Part shown: piece by piece, positions 8,694-16,886 of the stretch
Layout of the letters: each line of letters begins with the position of its first letter
Numbering within the stretch: position 1 is the first letter of the stretch
NCBI RefSeq assembly: GCF_014640555.1
Contig: NZ_BMHE01000009.1
Coordinates: 124,001 to 188,000 of the forward strand
Length of the DNA stretch: 64,000 bases
Origin: Paenibacillus marchantiophytorum
GTDB lineage: Bacteria; Bacillota; Bacilli; Paenibacillales; NBRC-103111
Reading direction: 5' to 3'
Translations under genes and position numbers: made by a program
Notes under the pieces: generated by a model
What the model was told of the DNA's origin: nothing
The model's input: only the letters and a program-made list of their open reading frames with translations
Database searches by the model: none

Positions 8694-9467
8694 TTAATGG
8701 GTAGTCCCTGCCTCTGGTTCAACCGTCGGCGTGATTGGTTTACCTGCATTGGGTAGCTGGGGAATGGATATACTGGGTAATCCGGAGTCTTTATTGCCTC
8801 CAACAGGGTTACCTTTATTGTCATAATAATAAGTAGGCACATCGCCAACCACTAATGAGTAAGAAATCGGAATCTCCGTTTCCACAATTTCAGTATCCGA
8901 ATCAAACGGAATAATCACAGAAACCTCTGCAATAATTCGGACATACACCTCAAACATCACCATATTGATTCCTGCATTTTGCGAACGAGTATTCAAATCA
9001 ACCTTCACACTGCCAACTGGCAGCAGCCGAATCGGAATGTCTGGGCCAAAAGAAGATAGAATAGCACTGTTCATCGCCTGCCCAACGGGAATATGTTCAG
9101 AAATACTTTGTAAATTATTAAGCTCTCCCTGCACCGTTTTAATCGTCTCGGAAGTAATCCGCATATGTTCATTATAATTCAGCATAAAGCCTGTAATCTT
9201 CCCATTTTTATCCATCTTCCAGTCAATCAACTGCTCGGCATTCGTACTCCCAGCCACATGGTCCGCTATGGCCGTATTAATAGCTTGTGTGGCAATCTGC
9301 TTTATCCGCACTTTGGCCAAATTCATCAATGGCGGCCTAAGATTGCGTTCAACGAAAATGAAAAATTGCACACCAAATAAGACAAAGATGACAAGAGCAA
9401 TCAACAGTACCTTCTTGCGGTTCGTTTTCCCTGAAGGCCTGCTTTTCCACCGTCGCCTTTGCAGCAT
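8694..9467 (-). CDS. yunB: sporulation protein YunB
   Basis: A 257-residue membrane-anchored protein: basic N-terminus, one transmembrane segment at about residues 19-39 (KKVLLIALVIFVLFGVQFFI), then a mixed alpha/beta domain. Relatives are required for efficient sporulation in B. subtilis, where yunB lies beside lytH (yunA) and is under SigE. The C-terminus is Pro/Gly-rich and variable. It converges on lytH with 14 bases between stops. GGGAGGG precedes the ATG. Confidence 0.85.
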   Translation of the reverse strand: MLQRRRWKSRPSGKTNRKKVLLIALVIFVLFGVQFFIFVERNLRPPLMNLAKVRIKQIATQAINTAIADHVAGSTNAEQLIDWKMDKNGKITGFMLNYNEHMRITSETIKTVQGELNNLQSISEHIPVGQAMNSAILSSFGPDIPIRLLPVGSVKVDLNTRSQNAGINMVMFEVYVRIIAEVSVIIPFDSDTEIVETEIPISYSLVVGDVPTYYYDNKGNPVGGNKDSGLPSISIPQLPNAGKPITPTVEPEAGTTH

Positions 9468-9677
9468 CTCATTCCCTCCCCCAGCCCGTTGTTCATTAGT
9501 ACTACCTTATGCGGACATGAATTGAAAAAGAAGGACACTTTCCACGACCTGCTATCCCATGCAGACGATCTCCTGCTTCCATCTTATTATCGTTGCTTCA
9601 CAACCTCCTATGCCTGCTATCCCCATCCCTCAGTTCAGAAAGATTGCTTTTTAGTTGGAAATAAATAGTATTTTATC

Positions 9678-9706
9678 TTGATAATTGATTAATTATTAGG
9701 TATAAT
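9678..9706 (+). promoter_or_regulatory. strong sigma-A promoter upstream of the transposase-like gene
   Basis: TTGATA (9678-9683), 17-bp spacer, TATAAT (9701-9706), in AT-rich DNA 45 bases before the start codon. The rest of the 284-base gap after yunB (9468-9751) holds nothing else I recognise. Confidence 0.75.
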
Positions 9707-9751
9707 ATAAATAAGAACATTTGTTCTAAAACCTATTTCCAGGAGGCTCTC

Positions 9752-10600
9752 ATGGACTTTTCCAATATGTCACTTGAGCAATTTAACAATCAATTCACAA
9801 CTGAAAATAGCTGCGTCGATTACCTTTTTAGTGTTAGGTGGCCTCAAGGTTTCGTATGCCCTCGTTGTTCTCATCGTCATGCTTATGTAACTTCTACTCG
9901 TCGACTTCCACTATATGAATGTTGTTATTGTCGATTTCAAGTTTCCCTTATTTCCGGTACCGTGATGGAAGGCAGTCGAACGGAGCTACGCAAATGGATG
10001 CTTACTTTTTTTCTGCTCGCCCGTCAAGAAAAGGGGACAACCGCAGTTGAGCTCTCCAAAATCATTCAAGTTACATATAAAACAGCATGGTCAATCTTGC
10101 ACAAAATCCGCTCTATGATTCATATATCAAATAATCAAATTCCACTGACTGGTTCCATAAGCATTAACTCAGCCGTCTATGGACGCCCCTTCAATCCCTC
10201 CGTTCACAAACACCCAAGAGAGCACCTTCTTCTTATCGCTGCATCTCCTAACCACACAGAAGAAACTACCACCTTCCTCAAAATTAAGCATGTTATCCCT
10301 CACAATCCCACATCCAGACACATTACACGTTCTGAAATTATTAACTTTCAAACCCAACATATTGACTCATCCGCACAAAATATTTCAATTACTACTGGAC
10401 TGTATACTCCCAAGCGACTCCGACCTTTACTTTCAATTACTAAACAAGCTTCCCAATGGATTAATACGACATTCCATGGTCTTGGCGCCACTCATCTCCA
10501 ATTATACCTTGAGGAATTTATTCTTCGTTTCAGCCTTTTTTCTAAAAATATTTCCCTATTTCCTCGCTTAGTAAAGCTTTGTTTCAGCATATATCCCTGA
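9752..10600 (+). CDS. IS1595-family transposase-like protein, catalytic residues lost
   Basis: 282 residues. The N-terminal part is the IS1595/ISXO2 zinc ribbon (FVCPRCSHRHAY ... YECCYCRFQ) followed by the helix-turn-helix region (EKGTTAVELSKIIQVTYKTAW). The C-terminal end matches the family tail (WINTTFHGLGATHLQLYLEEFILRF). In between, the usual first catalytic motif VDETYxGG is replaced by INSAVYGRP and no second aspartate is evident, so it is unlikely to transpose. Base use is AT-rich. I find no terminal inverted repeats or target duplication. It has its own promoter and AGGAGG site, so it is intact and probably expressed; a DNA-binding role is possible but only inferred. Confidence 0.75.
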   Translation: MDFSNMSLEQFNNQFTTENSCVDYLFSVRWPQGFVCPRCSHRHAYVTSTRRLPLYECCYCRFQVSLISGTVMEGSRTELRKWMLTFFLLARQEKGTTAVELSKIIQVTYKTAWSILHKIRSMIHISNNQIPLTGSISINSAVYGRPFNPSVHKHPREHLLLIAASPNHTEETTTFLKIKHVIPHNPTSRHITRSEIINFQTQHIDSSAQNISITTGLYTPKRLRPLLSITKQASQWINTTFHGLGATHLQLYLEEFILRFSLFSKNISLFPRLVKLCFSIYP

Positions 10601-10689
10601 AAATATGTACGTTGTGCGCTCATTGTGTCTCCCTTAGGTTTACTATGTATTCTTCGAGTACTTTGAACACGACTTCATACTTTATCTTT

Positions 10690-11160
10690 ATACAACAACA
10701 ACAACAACAACTTGTTTTAATTATTCTGCTGTTTGTACTTCCAGTTTGTTCTTTTGACTGCGTTACTTTGTGTTGTTATGTTTATTATTTGCTCATTTTT
10801 ACTGCTTAATCTTCTGTCTGTTCTTCTGTTGTTCTGTTGTTCTGTTCTTCTGTTGTTCTGTTGTTCTGTTATTCTTCAGTCCATTCTTTTGCTCATTCTT
10901 CTGTTCGTTCTTCTGTTCGTTCTTCTGTCCGTTCTTTTGCTCATTCTCTGTCCGTTCTTCTGCTCATTCTTTTACTCATTCTCTGTCCGTTCTTCTGTCC
11001 GTTCTTCTGTCCATTCTTTTGCTCATTCTCTGTCCGTTCTTCTTTCCATTCTGCTGTACATCCTTCTGTTTGTTTTCACTTTTTTACCATTTGCTTTATT
11101 GCTTTCTACTATTTTCCCCTTCCTACTTCTTCTGTTTATTATCTCGTTTCTTACTTAGCA
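10690..11160 (+). repeat. pyrimidine-rich tract with a degenerate 12-nt repeat
   Basis: The plus strand is almost all C and T with scattered G. From about 10865 to 11055 it is built of a 12-nt unit close to GTTCTTCTGTCC, with variants ending GCTC and 11-nt units; before that come GTTCTGTT-type units (10815-10875) and a CAA run (10692-10708). All three plus-strand frames are open only because purine-containing stop codons are rare; none has a credible start, ribosome binding site or protein-like composition. This fills the 787-base gap after the transposase-like gene. Confidence 0.7.
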
Positions 11161-11311
11161 TTTCAAAAAAAGACCATATCTAATTAATTAAGTTCAGGCA
11201 CTTTCTGAGGGGATGGGATTGTCCTTATAGCACGCAAGAATAAAGTATAGCAGGAGGCGGAGGCGGTCAATTCGCGTCGGCCTGGGGTTGGGATTGAGGT
11301 TGATATAAGCA

Positions 11312-11338
11312 GATAAAAACCACCTTCAATGAAGGTGG
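11312..11338 (-). terminator. terminator of the exported CYTH-like gene pair
   Basis: Perfect stem CCACCTTC (11320-11327) / GAAGGTGG (11331-11338) with a 3-base loop; the minus strand continues into TTTTTATC. It lies about 370 bases beyond the 11707 stop codon, as expected if the original gene ran on to about 11.39 kb. Confidence 0.7.
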
Positions 11339-11387
11339 CTCCAAGCTTTTAAAGGGCTTGGACCTCAAGATATGTGGATGCTTTTAA

Positions 11388-11706
11388 TGAGAAGCAGGAA
11401 CCAGCGAGGTTCCGCCAAGACCGCTTGGCGTGCTGCTTGTTTTGCTGAGGGCGATTTTATCACACGTGCACCGTCCTCTTACTTTGATATACAGCGTGTG
11501 TATACCCGTTTCGGCTTTTTCCATGCCCAGCTGGAGCCGCCTGTTGTGACTTGTTTGCTGCTGCCGGAATCAACTGCAATGTTAAATTCGTATCTCAGGT
11601 TGTTCGTATCGCTATCACCTGAAACATTTGGTTTTTCCATGCAACTGGAACCTGAGCAGGTTGCACATGCCGTAACTATAAATGTTCCATTTTTTGACGT
11701 ATACGT
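11388..11706 (-). pseudogene. decayed 3' end of the 12.7-kb exported protein gene
   Basis: Directly after the TAA at 11707-11709 the same minus-strand frame is open for about 72 codons and reads as a beta-rich extracellular domain (TYTSKNGTFIVTACATCSG ... LRYEFNIAVDSG ... SSWAWKK). At an A5 run near 11516-11520 sense continues in another frame as AETGIHTLYIKVRGR, ending at a stop near 11388. This is the layout of a fibronectin III or Y_Y_Y-like domain interrupted by one stop and one frameshift. Reading through both, the domain would complete the fragment that begins at PTNVTATPTSSTQ in the upstream gene. Confidence 0.55.
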
Positions 11707-12717
11707 TTAAGCTTCAATATACGAAACGGAGCTTCCATTCACGTTACATGTCCACCCCACTTGAATTTGTGTGCTGGAGGTAGGGGTTGCTGTTACGTTA
11801 GTCGGGACTGTTGGCGCAACAGTATCTGGTGTTGGCGCTGTTGGCGCATAGCGTTCCATGATTAGGCTTGTTTTAAGGATATCTGATTCAACAAGCCAAC
11901 CTTTTGAACGGAGCAAGTTTATTAAATCAGTACGCACACTTGTCGCTTCACTCAAACTGTCTGTTTTGAATGAAGCCTCGACGATGTCTTCCGTGCCCGT
12001 TTTTGCAGCGTTGAGTATTGTCCAAATCTCGATATCTAGTTCTAGGTCTTTATATTCGCCTTTATATCTTTTGAAATCGACAGGTCCGTAAATAACTGCA
12101 TTGTTTAATTGCGATGTTCCCCAGCCCGCGCTGGTCCAATTGCTGAATTTACTTGGCGCATTGGCGATAGAAATGGAACGCGAGGTGGCTAGATTTGGCA
12201 CATTCAAGCCGGTTCCGCTGTACCCAGAAACGGTGACATCTTTCTCGTATTGTACACTCAAGGTTTGTTTGCTGAATGTCCAATCGACTTGAAACTCAAA
12301 GCCGGCAGCGGAACTATTTAAGCCATCCCCCGCTGCAGTAGTCAAAGCAGCATTAATATCCCCGCCTGAAACGGGATATCTCTTTTTGAATTGCAGTTGA
12401 TGGGTGTTTTGGTCGCTTCTTTTGCGAATACGATCGCTCCATCCCAGACCATCCAAAGAGCGTGCAGTTGTATCCATATACTGTACACGATAGCTTTTCG
12501 CCGAAGAACCTGTAGCGAATTGGCTGCGAACGCTGCTGACAAGGTTATGACTGGCATCAGCTACGATTGCGGGAGCTAGATTGAGTTTAACTTCATAGCT
12601 AGGCGTACCGTTTGCTGCTGAAGCCTGCTGCGGGGAGAAAACCCCGCCTACCAAAAGAACTGCTGCGGCTGTTGTTGCCAGAACCAGTTTGGATGTTTTG
12701 TTCAGTGCTTGAAACAT
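11707..12717 (-). CDS. exported CYTH-like protein with truncated C-terminal domain
   Basis: 336 residues, with a Sec signal peptide (cleavage likely after QQASA, about residue 34). The mature part resembles the CYTH/triphosphate-tunnel fold: YEVKL at 41-45, RVQYMDT at 77-83, DRIRKR at 95-100, QLQFKKRY at 107-114 and a late VEASFKTDS / KTSLIMERY. It is a clear paralogue of the next gene, with matching numbering of these motifs. A Pro/Thr linker and the first strands of a fibronectin III-like domain follow, then the frame ends early in Y-I-E-A; see the remnant at 11388-11706. AAGGAG precedes the ATG. The ligand is unknown; the fold assignment is by motif reading only. Confidence 0.65.
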   Translation of the reverse strand: MFQALNKTSKLVLATTAAAVLLVGGVFSPQQASAANGTPSYEVKLNLAPAIVADASHNLVSSVRSQFATGSSAKSYRVQYMDTTARSLDGLGWSDRIRKRSDQNTHQLQFKKRYPVSGGDINAALTTAAGDGLNSSAAGFEFQVDWTFSKQTLSVQYEKDVTVSGYSGTGLNVPNLATSRSISIANAPSKFSNWTSAGWGTSQLNNAVIYGPVDFKRYKGEYKDLELDIEIWTILNAAKTGTEDIVEASFKTDSLSEATSVRTDLINLLRSKGWLVESDILKTSLIMERYAPTAPTPDTVAPTVPTNVTATPTSSTQIQVGWTCNVNGSSVSYIEA

Positions 12718-12738
12718 TCGCTCATCTCCTTAAATAGT

Positions 12739-13602
12739 CTAATATCGATCCATAATGAGTTGTGTTTTTAAAGAATCTTGAGCCAGGAACCATCCTTTGT
12801 TCTGCAAATAGGTAATTAGCTCATCATGCTTGGTAGATGCTGTTGTTTGACTGTCTGTTTTAAAAGAAGCTTCCACAACATATTCTGTGCCTGTACCAGC
12901 AGCATTAAGTATTGGCCAAACTTCGATGTAAAGCTGCTGACCACTCCAGGTACCAATGGAGCGTTTGGCCAAAACAGGCCCATAAATACGAGAAGAAGAC
13001 AGTTTGCTTGTCCCCCAACCACTGGACACCCAATTATTAAATTTATCCGGCGAGTTATTGATAAGAAGGCTTCTGGAATCGCTTTGGTTTGTTAAATCCA
13101 TACCGCTGTAGCCTGATTTGCTGCCGCTTTTGGTCCGTGTGATGCTGAGCGTTTTCTTTTGATATCCCCACTCTATCTGAGCTTCGTACCCGGTGTCACC
13201 GGAATTGAAACCTTCTTGATTGGCTAAGGTCAAAGCCCCGTTAATATCACTGCCTGTCACTGCATAGCGCTTCTTGTAGCTGAGTTCGAAGTCATTTTCA
13301 CCTTCTGTTTTACGAATCCGTGTGCTCCAACCATTGTTATAAATGTCTTTGGCATTCGTATCCAGGAACTGGACGTTCATTTTGGTCACCGTGTCCGGCA
13401 TGCCAAAAGCCGTTTTCACGCTGCTTGTAAGCTTGAAGTCTGATCCCAGAACGACACTTGGATTCAGCAGCAGCTTCACTTCATAATTCGGCACCATATT
13501 GCTGGCAGCCTCTGCTTGTTGCGGCGCACTTCCGATACCAGTTACTAATGTGGTTCCTACTACGGCAGCCATAACGATGTTCAACACATTCTTTTTCAAC
13601 AT
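12739..13602 (-). CDS. exported CYTH-like protein
   Basis: 287 residues with a signal peptide (cleavage likely after QQAEA). Contains YEVKL, VQFLDT, TRIRKT, ELSYKKRY, YEAQIEW and the late VEASFKTDS / KTQLIMDRY, in the order of strands in CYTH domains, where alternating Glu, Arg and Lys line a polyphosphate-binding tunnel. Unlike its downstream paralogue it ends right after the domain. ATG at 13602 is preferred over the TTG one codon earlier because GAGGAG lies 8 bases upstream. The 21-base gap to the paralogue and the shared terminator suggest one transcript. Other relatives I know of with this fold are cytoplasmic, so export is notable. Confidence 0.65.
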   Translation of the reverse strand: MLKKNVLNIVMAAVVGTTLVTGIGSAPQQAEAASNMVPNYEVKLLLNPSVVLGSDFKLTSSVKTAFGMPDTVTKMNVQFLDTNAKDIYNNGWSTRIRKTEGENDFELSYKKRYAVTGSDINGALTLANQEGFNSGDTGYEAQIEWGYQKKTLSITRTKSGSKSGYSGMDLTNQSDSRSLLINNSPDKFNNWVSSGWGTSKLSSSRIYGPVLAKRSIGTWSGQQLYIEVWPILNAAGTGTEYVVEASFKTDSQTTASTKHDELITYLQNKGWFLAQDSLKTQLIMDRY

Positions 13603-13706
13603 CAATTCATCTCCTCATCATCTGGAAAGGTTTTCCCTACAGACTTGAGATTAAATGAGATTTGTTTTTGGATGATCAGCTGCACGTGTAGTTTTTGTAA
13701 AAAAAT

Positions 13707-14612
13707 TCAGTATGTCCTCACGGAATCGCGCAGATAATCAAAAAAATTACCGAAAAAGGACGAACGAATTCGGTCCTCATTGTATGTGAAATAGATGTAG
13801 CGTTTAAACGGATTATGCGGAATTACATGATAGACCAGCTCTTTGTGCTCTATTTCTTTGGCGATAGCGATCTTAGAAATAACGGAGACGCTGTCTCCAG
13901 TAAGTACAGCTTGTTTAATAGCTTCCAGTGAATCCATTTCCATGACAGGTCTAAGTTCGATCCCCAAGTTTTTTGCCCATTTTAATGTCATTGTGCGCGT
14001 GGTGGATTCTTGACCATGTAGAATGAATGGCACATCTTTTAGAAATTCGGGATAAAGAGTTTCATACCTAGCCAGACGATGATCTGGGCTGAAGAAGAAA
14101 ACAAGCTCGTCTTCACATAAGGTTTCACCAATTAAAGGTGCCCATTGAAATGGTTCTGCAGACATCACACCGATATCAATCTCATGATTGAGAAGCATTT
14201 CCTGAATAATAGGGGAGGTTCTCACGGTAAGTGAAATGGAAATATGCGGATAACGTTTGGAAAATGCGCTAAGAATGCTTGGCAGGACGTAAGTCCCCGG
14301 CACATAGCTGGCCCCTATTTTCAAATGTCCGCTTCCCCTCTCATCAAATTCTTTCACTACTCTTTCTGCTTCCTGAGCAAGTGCGTTAATTTTTTTGGCG
14401 TAATGATTCAAGGATTGTCCTGCGTCTGTCAAATGAACTTTCCCTGCCTTGGAGTAAAACAGTCCGACGCCCAGCTCTTGTTCCATATTTTTCATATGAA
14501 AGGATACGGTCGGTTGTTTCAGCCCCAATTCATCAGCAACGGTTGTAATTCGTTTGTGTTTATCTATTAATTCAATGATTTGAAGCTTAATCAAATTCCA
14601 GTTCATCGGCAT
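13707..14612 (-). CDS. LysR-family transcriptional regulator
   Basis: 301 residues: N-terminal winged helix-turn-helix (ITTVADELGLKQPTVSFHMKNMEQELGV, about residues 22-49) and a C-terminal periplasmic-binding-like effector domain (about 90-300). AAAGGAG precedes the ATG. It is transcribed away from the ABC transporter operon starting at 14776, with a repeat-bearing intergenic region between, which is the classical layout for a LysR activator of the divergent operon. The effector is unknown but is probably the transported compound or a derivative. Confidence 0.9.
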   Translation of the reverse strand: MPMNWNLIKLQIIELIDKHKRITTVADELGLKQPTVSFHMKNMEQELGVGLFYSKAGKVHLTDAGQSLNHYAKKINALAQEAERVVKEFDERGSGHLKIGASYVPGTYVLPSILSAFSKRYPHISISLTVRTSPIIQEMLLNHEIDIGVMSAEPFQWAPLIGETLCEDELVFFFSPDHRLARYETLYPEFLKDVPFILHGQESTTRTMTLKWAKNLGIELRPVMEMDSLEAIKQAVLTGDSVSVISKIAIAKEIEHKELVYHVIPHNPFKRYIYFTYNEDRIRSSFFGNFFDYLRDSVRTY

Positions 14613-14652
14613 GATTCTCCTTTTGGGTATCGTTCGTGACCATTATAGAAAA

Positions 14653-14740
14653 AATCTATGCAATTGAATAGATTACAAACAAAAACTTAACAATCTATTT
14701 ACTTTGCGTTGACACTCTGCTGATTATAAGATTCTAAACT
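14653..14740. promoter_or_regulatory. likely LysR operator and promoter of the ABC operon
   Basis: Three half sites: AATCTAT (14653-14659), ATAGATT (14668-14674) and AATCTAT (14692-14698). The first two form an inverted repeat with a T-N11-A-like core; the second and third form a perfect 8-bp inverted repeat (AATAGATT/AATCTATT) over a 17-bp spacer. A perfect -35 TTGACA follows at 14709-14714 but the -10 candidates near 14732 are poor, fitting an activator-dependent promoter. Confidence 0.5.
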
Positions 14741-14775
14741 AAAGTTGAGTTCCTAAGAACGGAAGGATGCCTAAA

Positions 14776-15738
14776 ATGCCTTTACACCTTAGCGGTATCA
14801 ACAAAACATTTAGTGGGTCGCCTGCGTTGGAAGCTATCGAGCTGACTGTGACAAAAGGGAAATTCACAACTTTGCTTGGCCCATCTGGATGCGGCAAAAC
14901 AACTTTGCTGCGTATCATCGCCGGTTTGGAAACGCCGGATGCGGGAGACATTCACTTAGGAGAGTTGTGCCTGTTCTCCAAATCCCGCAGGATCAATCGT
15001 CCTGTTCATCATCGTGATTTCGGAATGGTTTTTCAGGATTTTGCTCTATGGCCGCACTTAACGGTGCTGGAGAATGTGGCTTTCGGTTTGAAAGCAAAAG
15101 GGGACACAACCAACTGGCGTACTCGATCTATGGAGGCCATTGAGCTAGTCCAATTGCGAGGTATGGAGAAGCGGTTTCCACACCAACTCTCCGGAGGTCA
15201 ACAACAACGTGTTGCCTTGGCCAGAGCGATTGTTGTTCGCCCACAGCTTGTCCTTTTCGATGAGCCTATGAGTGCCTTGGACGCTCTTTTAAGAGAAGAA
15301 ATGCGTGTAGAGCTGATGAGACTGGTTCGCCAAATTGGGTTTACGGCCGTTTATGTCACTCATGATCAGACAGAGGCCATGTCGATGTCCGACGAGATTG
15401 TCGTCATGCAAAACGGCCGCATTTTACAAAAAGATGCGCCTGAGATCATTTACAGTAAACCCACTCACGCTTTCACAGCACGCTTTATCGGAAAAACGAA
15501 TTGGTTGGAAGCGGATAAGCGGCTCGTTCGTCCCGAGCATGTCCGATGGACATCTAGTTCAGCGAATGACCTTGCTTATTCTGGTGCAGTTCAAACGGTA
15601 AGTTACATCGGTGAACGCTATGAAATTACTGTGTGCTTAGAGGATGGAAATGTTTGGATGGCCTACCATCCATCACGACTGGCAGTAGGAGATCAAGTTA
15701 GGCTTTATATTTCATCAGATCAGATTCATGTACTTTAA
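14776..15738 (+). CDS. ABC transporter ATP-binding protein (Fe3+/phosphonate/spermidine-type)
   Basis: Energises import by the permease encoded two genes downstream. Walker A GPSGCGKTT, signature LSGGQQQR, Walker B LVLFDEP and the H-loop THDQTEA are all present. A C-terminal TOBE-like extension (about residues 235-320) marks the CUT1/FbpC class. ATG at 14776 is chosen: GGAAGG abuts the ATG at 14767 but is 9 bases from this one. It is the first gene of a four-gene operon with the binding protein, fused permease and metallo-beta-lactamase. Confidence 0.9.
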   Translation: MPLHLSGINKTFSGSPALEAIELTVTKGKFTTLLGPSGCGKTTLLRIIAGLETPDAGDIHLGELCLFSKSRRINRPVHHRDFGMVFQDFALWPHLTVLENVAFGLKAKGDTTNWRTRSMEAIELVQLRGMEKRFPHQLSGGQQQRVALARAIVVRPQLVLFDEPMSALDALLREEMRVELMRLVRQIGFTAVYVTHDQTEAMSMSDEIVVMQNGRILQKDAPEIIYSKPTHAFTARFIGKTNWLEADKRLVRPEHVRWTSSSANDLAYSGAVQTVSYIGERYEITVCLEDGNVWMAYHPSRLAVGDQVRLYISSDQIHVL

Positions 15739-15764
15739 TTTTAACTCAGAGAGGGTGCTCGTAA

Positions 15765-16862
15765 TTGAAAACATCAATGAAAAAATCGTTAAATATTAGT
15801 TCCTTGGCTCTAATGACTGTTCTGGTAGGTGTAAGTTTGACCGGTTGTGGAACAGCAAAACCAGCTTCGAATGGCAATGCAGCCACTGCAACTCCCGCTG
15901 CTGCTGCTACTGCTGTCACAACTACAGCAACACCAGAGGCGAAAAAGCTTAGCGGTAAAATTGTTGTATATAGTGCTGGACCGGCTGATCTAGCTTTGAA
16001 AATCCAAAAAGCCTTTCAAGCCAAAACAGGTGTAGAAGTTGAAATGTTCCAAGGTACGACTGGTAAAATTCTTGCCCGCATGGAAGCTGAAAAAGCTAAC
16101 CCCGTTGTTGACGTCGTGGTACTAGCCTCCCTACCTTCCGCGATTGGGATGACAAAAAGTGGTTTGACACTCCCTTACAAAGAAGCGAAAAATGCCGACA
16201 AGCTAATCCCTGCCTACAGCGATAAGGATGGCAACTATTTTAGCTATAGCCTATCTGCACTGGGAATTGCTTATAACACCAAAACGGTTACAAATCCTCC
16301 GAAAGAGTGGAGCGATCTAACGAAGCCGGAGTGGAAAGACATGGTAAATATTCCGGATCCCGCTCAATCCGGTTCTGCGCTTGATTTCATGACAGGCTAT
16401 ACGAACAAAAATGGCGACGCTGCTTGGGATTTATTCGGTAAAGTGAAAGCAAATGGCGCTATCATTGCCGGAGCGAACCAAGAAGCCATGGATCCCGTTA
16501 TTTCCGGAGCAAAAAGCATTGTTATGGCAAGTGTGGATTATATGACCTACGCTTCCAAAGCAAAAGGAGAACCTATTGATTTGATCTATCCGGCAAGTGG
16601 AACGGTTATTTCCCCTAGACCTGCCATGATTATGAAAACAAGTAAAAATGTTGATAGCTCCAAAGCCTTTATTGAATATTTACTTTCGGATGAAGCTCAA
16701 AAAATGGTGACGGATGCTTACTTGCTTTCCGGTCGCAGTGATGTGCAAGTCCAAGGTAGAATGAGCGCGAAGGATATTCCTACGATTCAAGTAGACTGGA
16801 ATTGGATGAATGACAACCAGGCTGCCGTTACACAGAAATTCACCCAATTGTTCAAAAAGTAA
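15765..16862 (+). CDS. extracellular solute-binding lipoprotein (Fe3+/2-aminoethylphosphonate-type)
   Basis: 365 residues starting at TTG, with GAGAGGG about 10 bases upstream. The lipobox LTGC gives a lipid-anchored cysteine at about residue 27, followed by an Ala/Thr linker. The mature domain starts KIVVYSAGPADLALKIQKAF, like the binding proteins of Fbp/AfuA and phosphonate (PhnS-like) systems. Typical paired tyrosines for ferric binding near the C-terminus are not obvious, so a non-iron ligand such as an organophosphonate or other anion is possible. The ligand cannot be settled by reading. Confidence 0.82.
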   Translation: MKTSMKKSLNISSLALMTVLVGVSLTGCGTAKPASNGNAATATPAAAATAVTTTATPEAKKLSGKIVVYSAGPADLALKIQKAFQAKTGVEVEMFQGTTGKILARMEAEKANPVVDVVVLASLPSAIGMTKSGLTLPYKEAKNADKLIPAYSDKDGNYFSYSLSALGIAYNTKTVTNPPKEWSDLTKPEWKDMVNIPDPAQSGSALDFMTGYTNKNGDAAWDLFGKVKANGAIIAGANQEAMDPVISGAKSIVMASVDYMTYASKAKGEPIDLIYPASGTVISPRPAMIMKTSKNVDSSKAFIEYLLSDEAQKMVTDAYLLSGRSDVQVQGRMSAKDIPTIQVDWNWMNDNQAAVTQKFTQLFKK

Positions 16863-16886
16863 GCGCCGGACGGGGATGACTGTCAG

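Noticed and set aside
9752..11160. Complete IS1595 insertion sequence
   Set aside because: No terminal inverted repeats or target duplication could be found on either side, and the catalytic motif is altered.
10733..11187. Three overlapping plus-strand open frames rich in Phe, Ser, Leu and Cys
   Set aside because: All three frames are open because the tract lacks purines; no frame has a site or a consistent start.
11372..11710. 112-codon plus-strand frame
   Set aside because: Opposite strand of the decayed 3' domain of the exported protein; no ribosome binding site.
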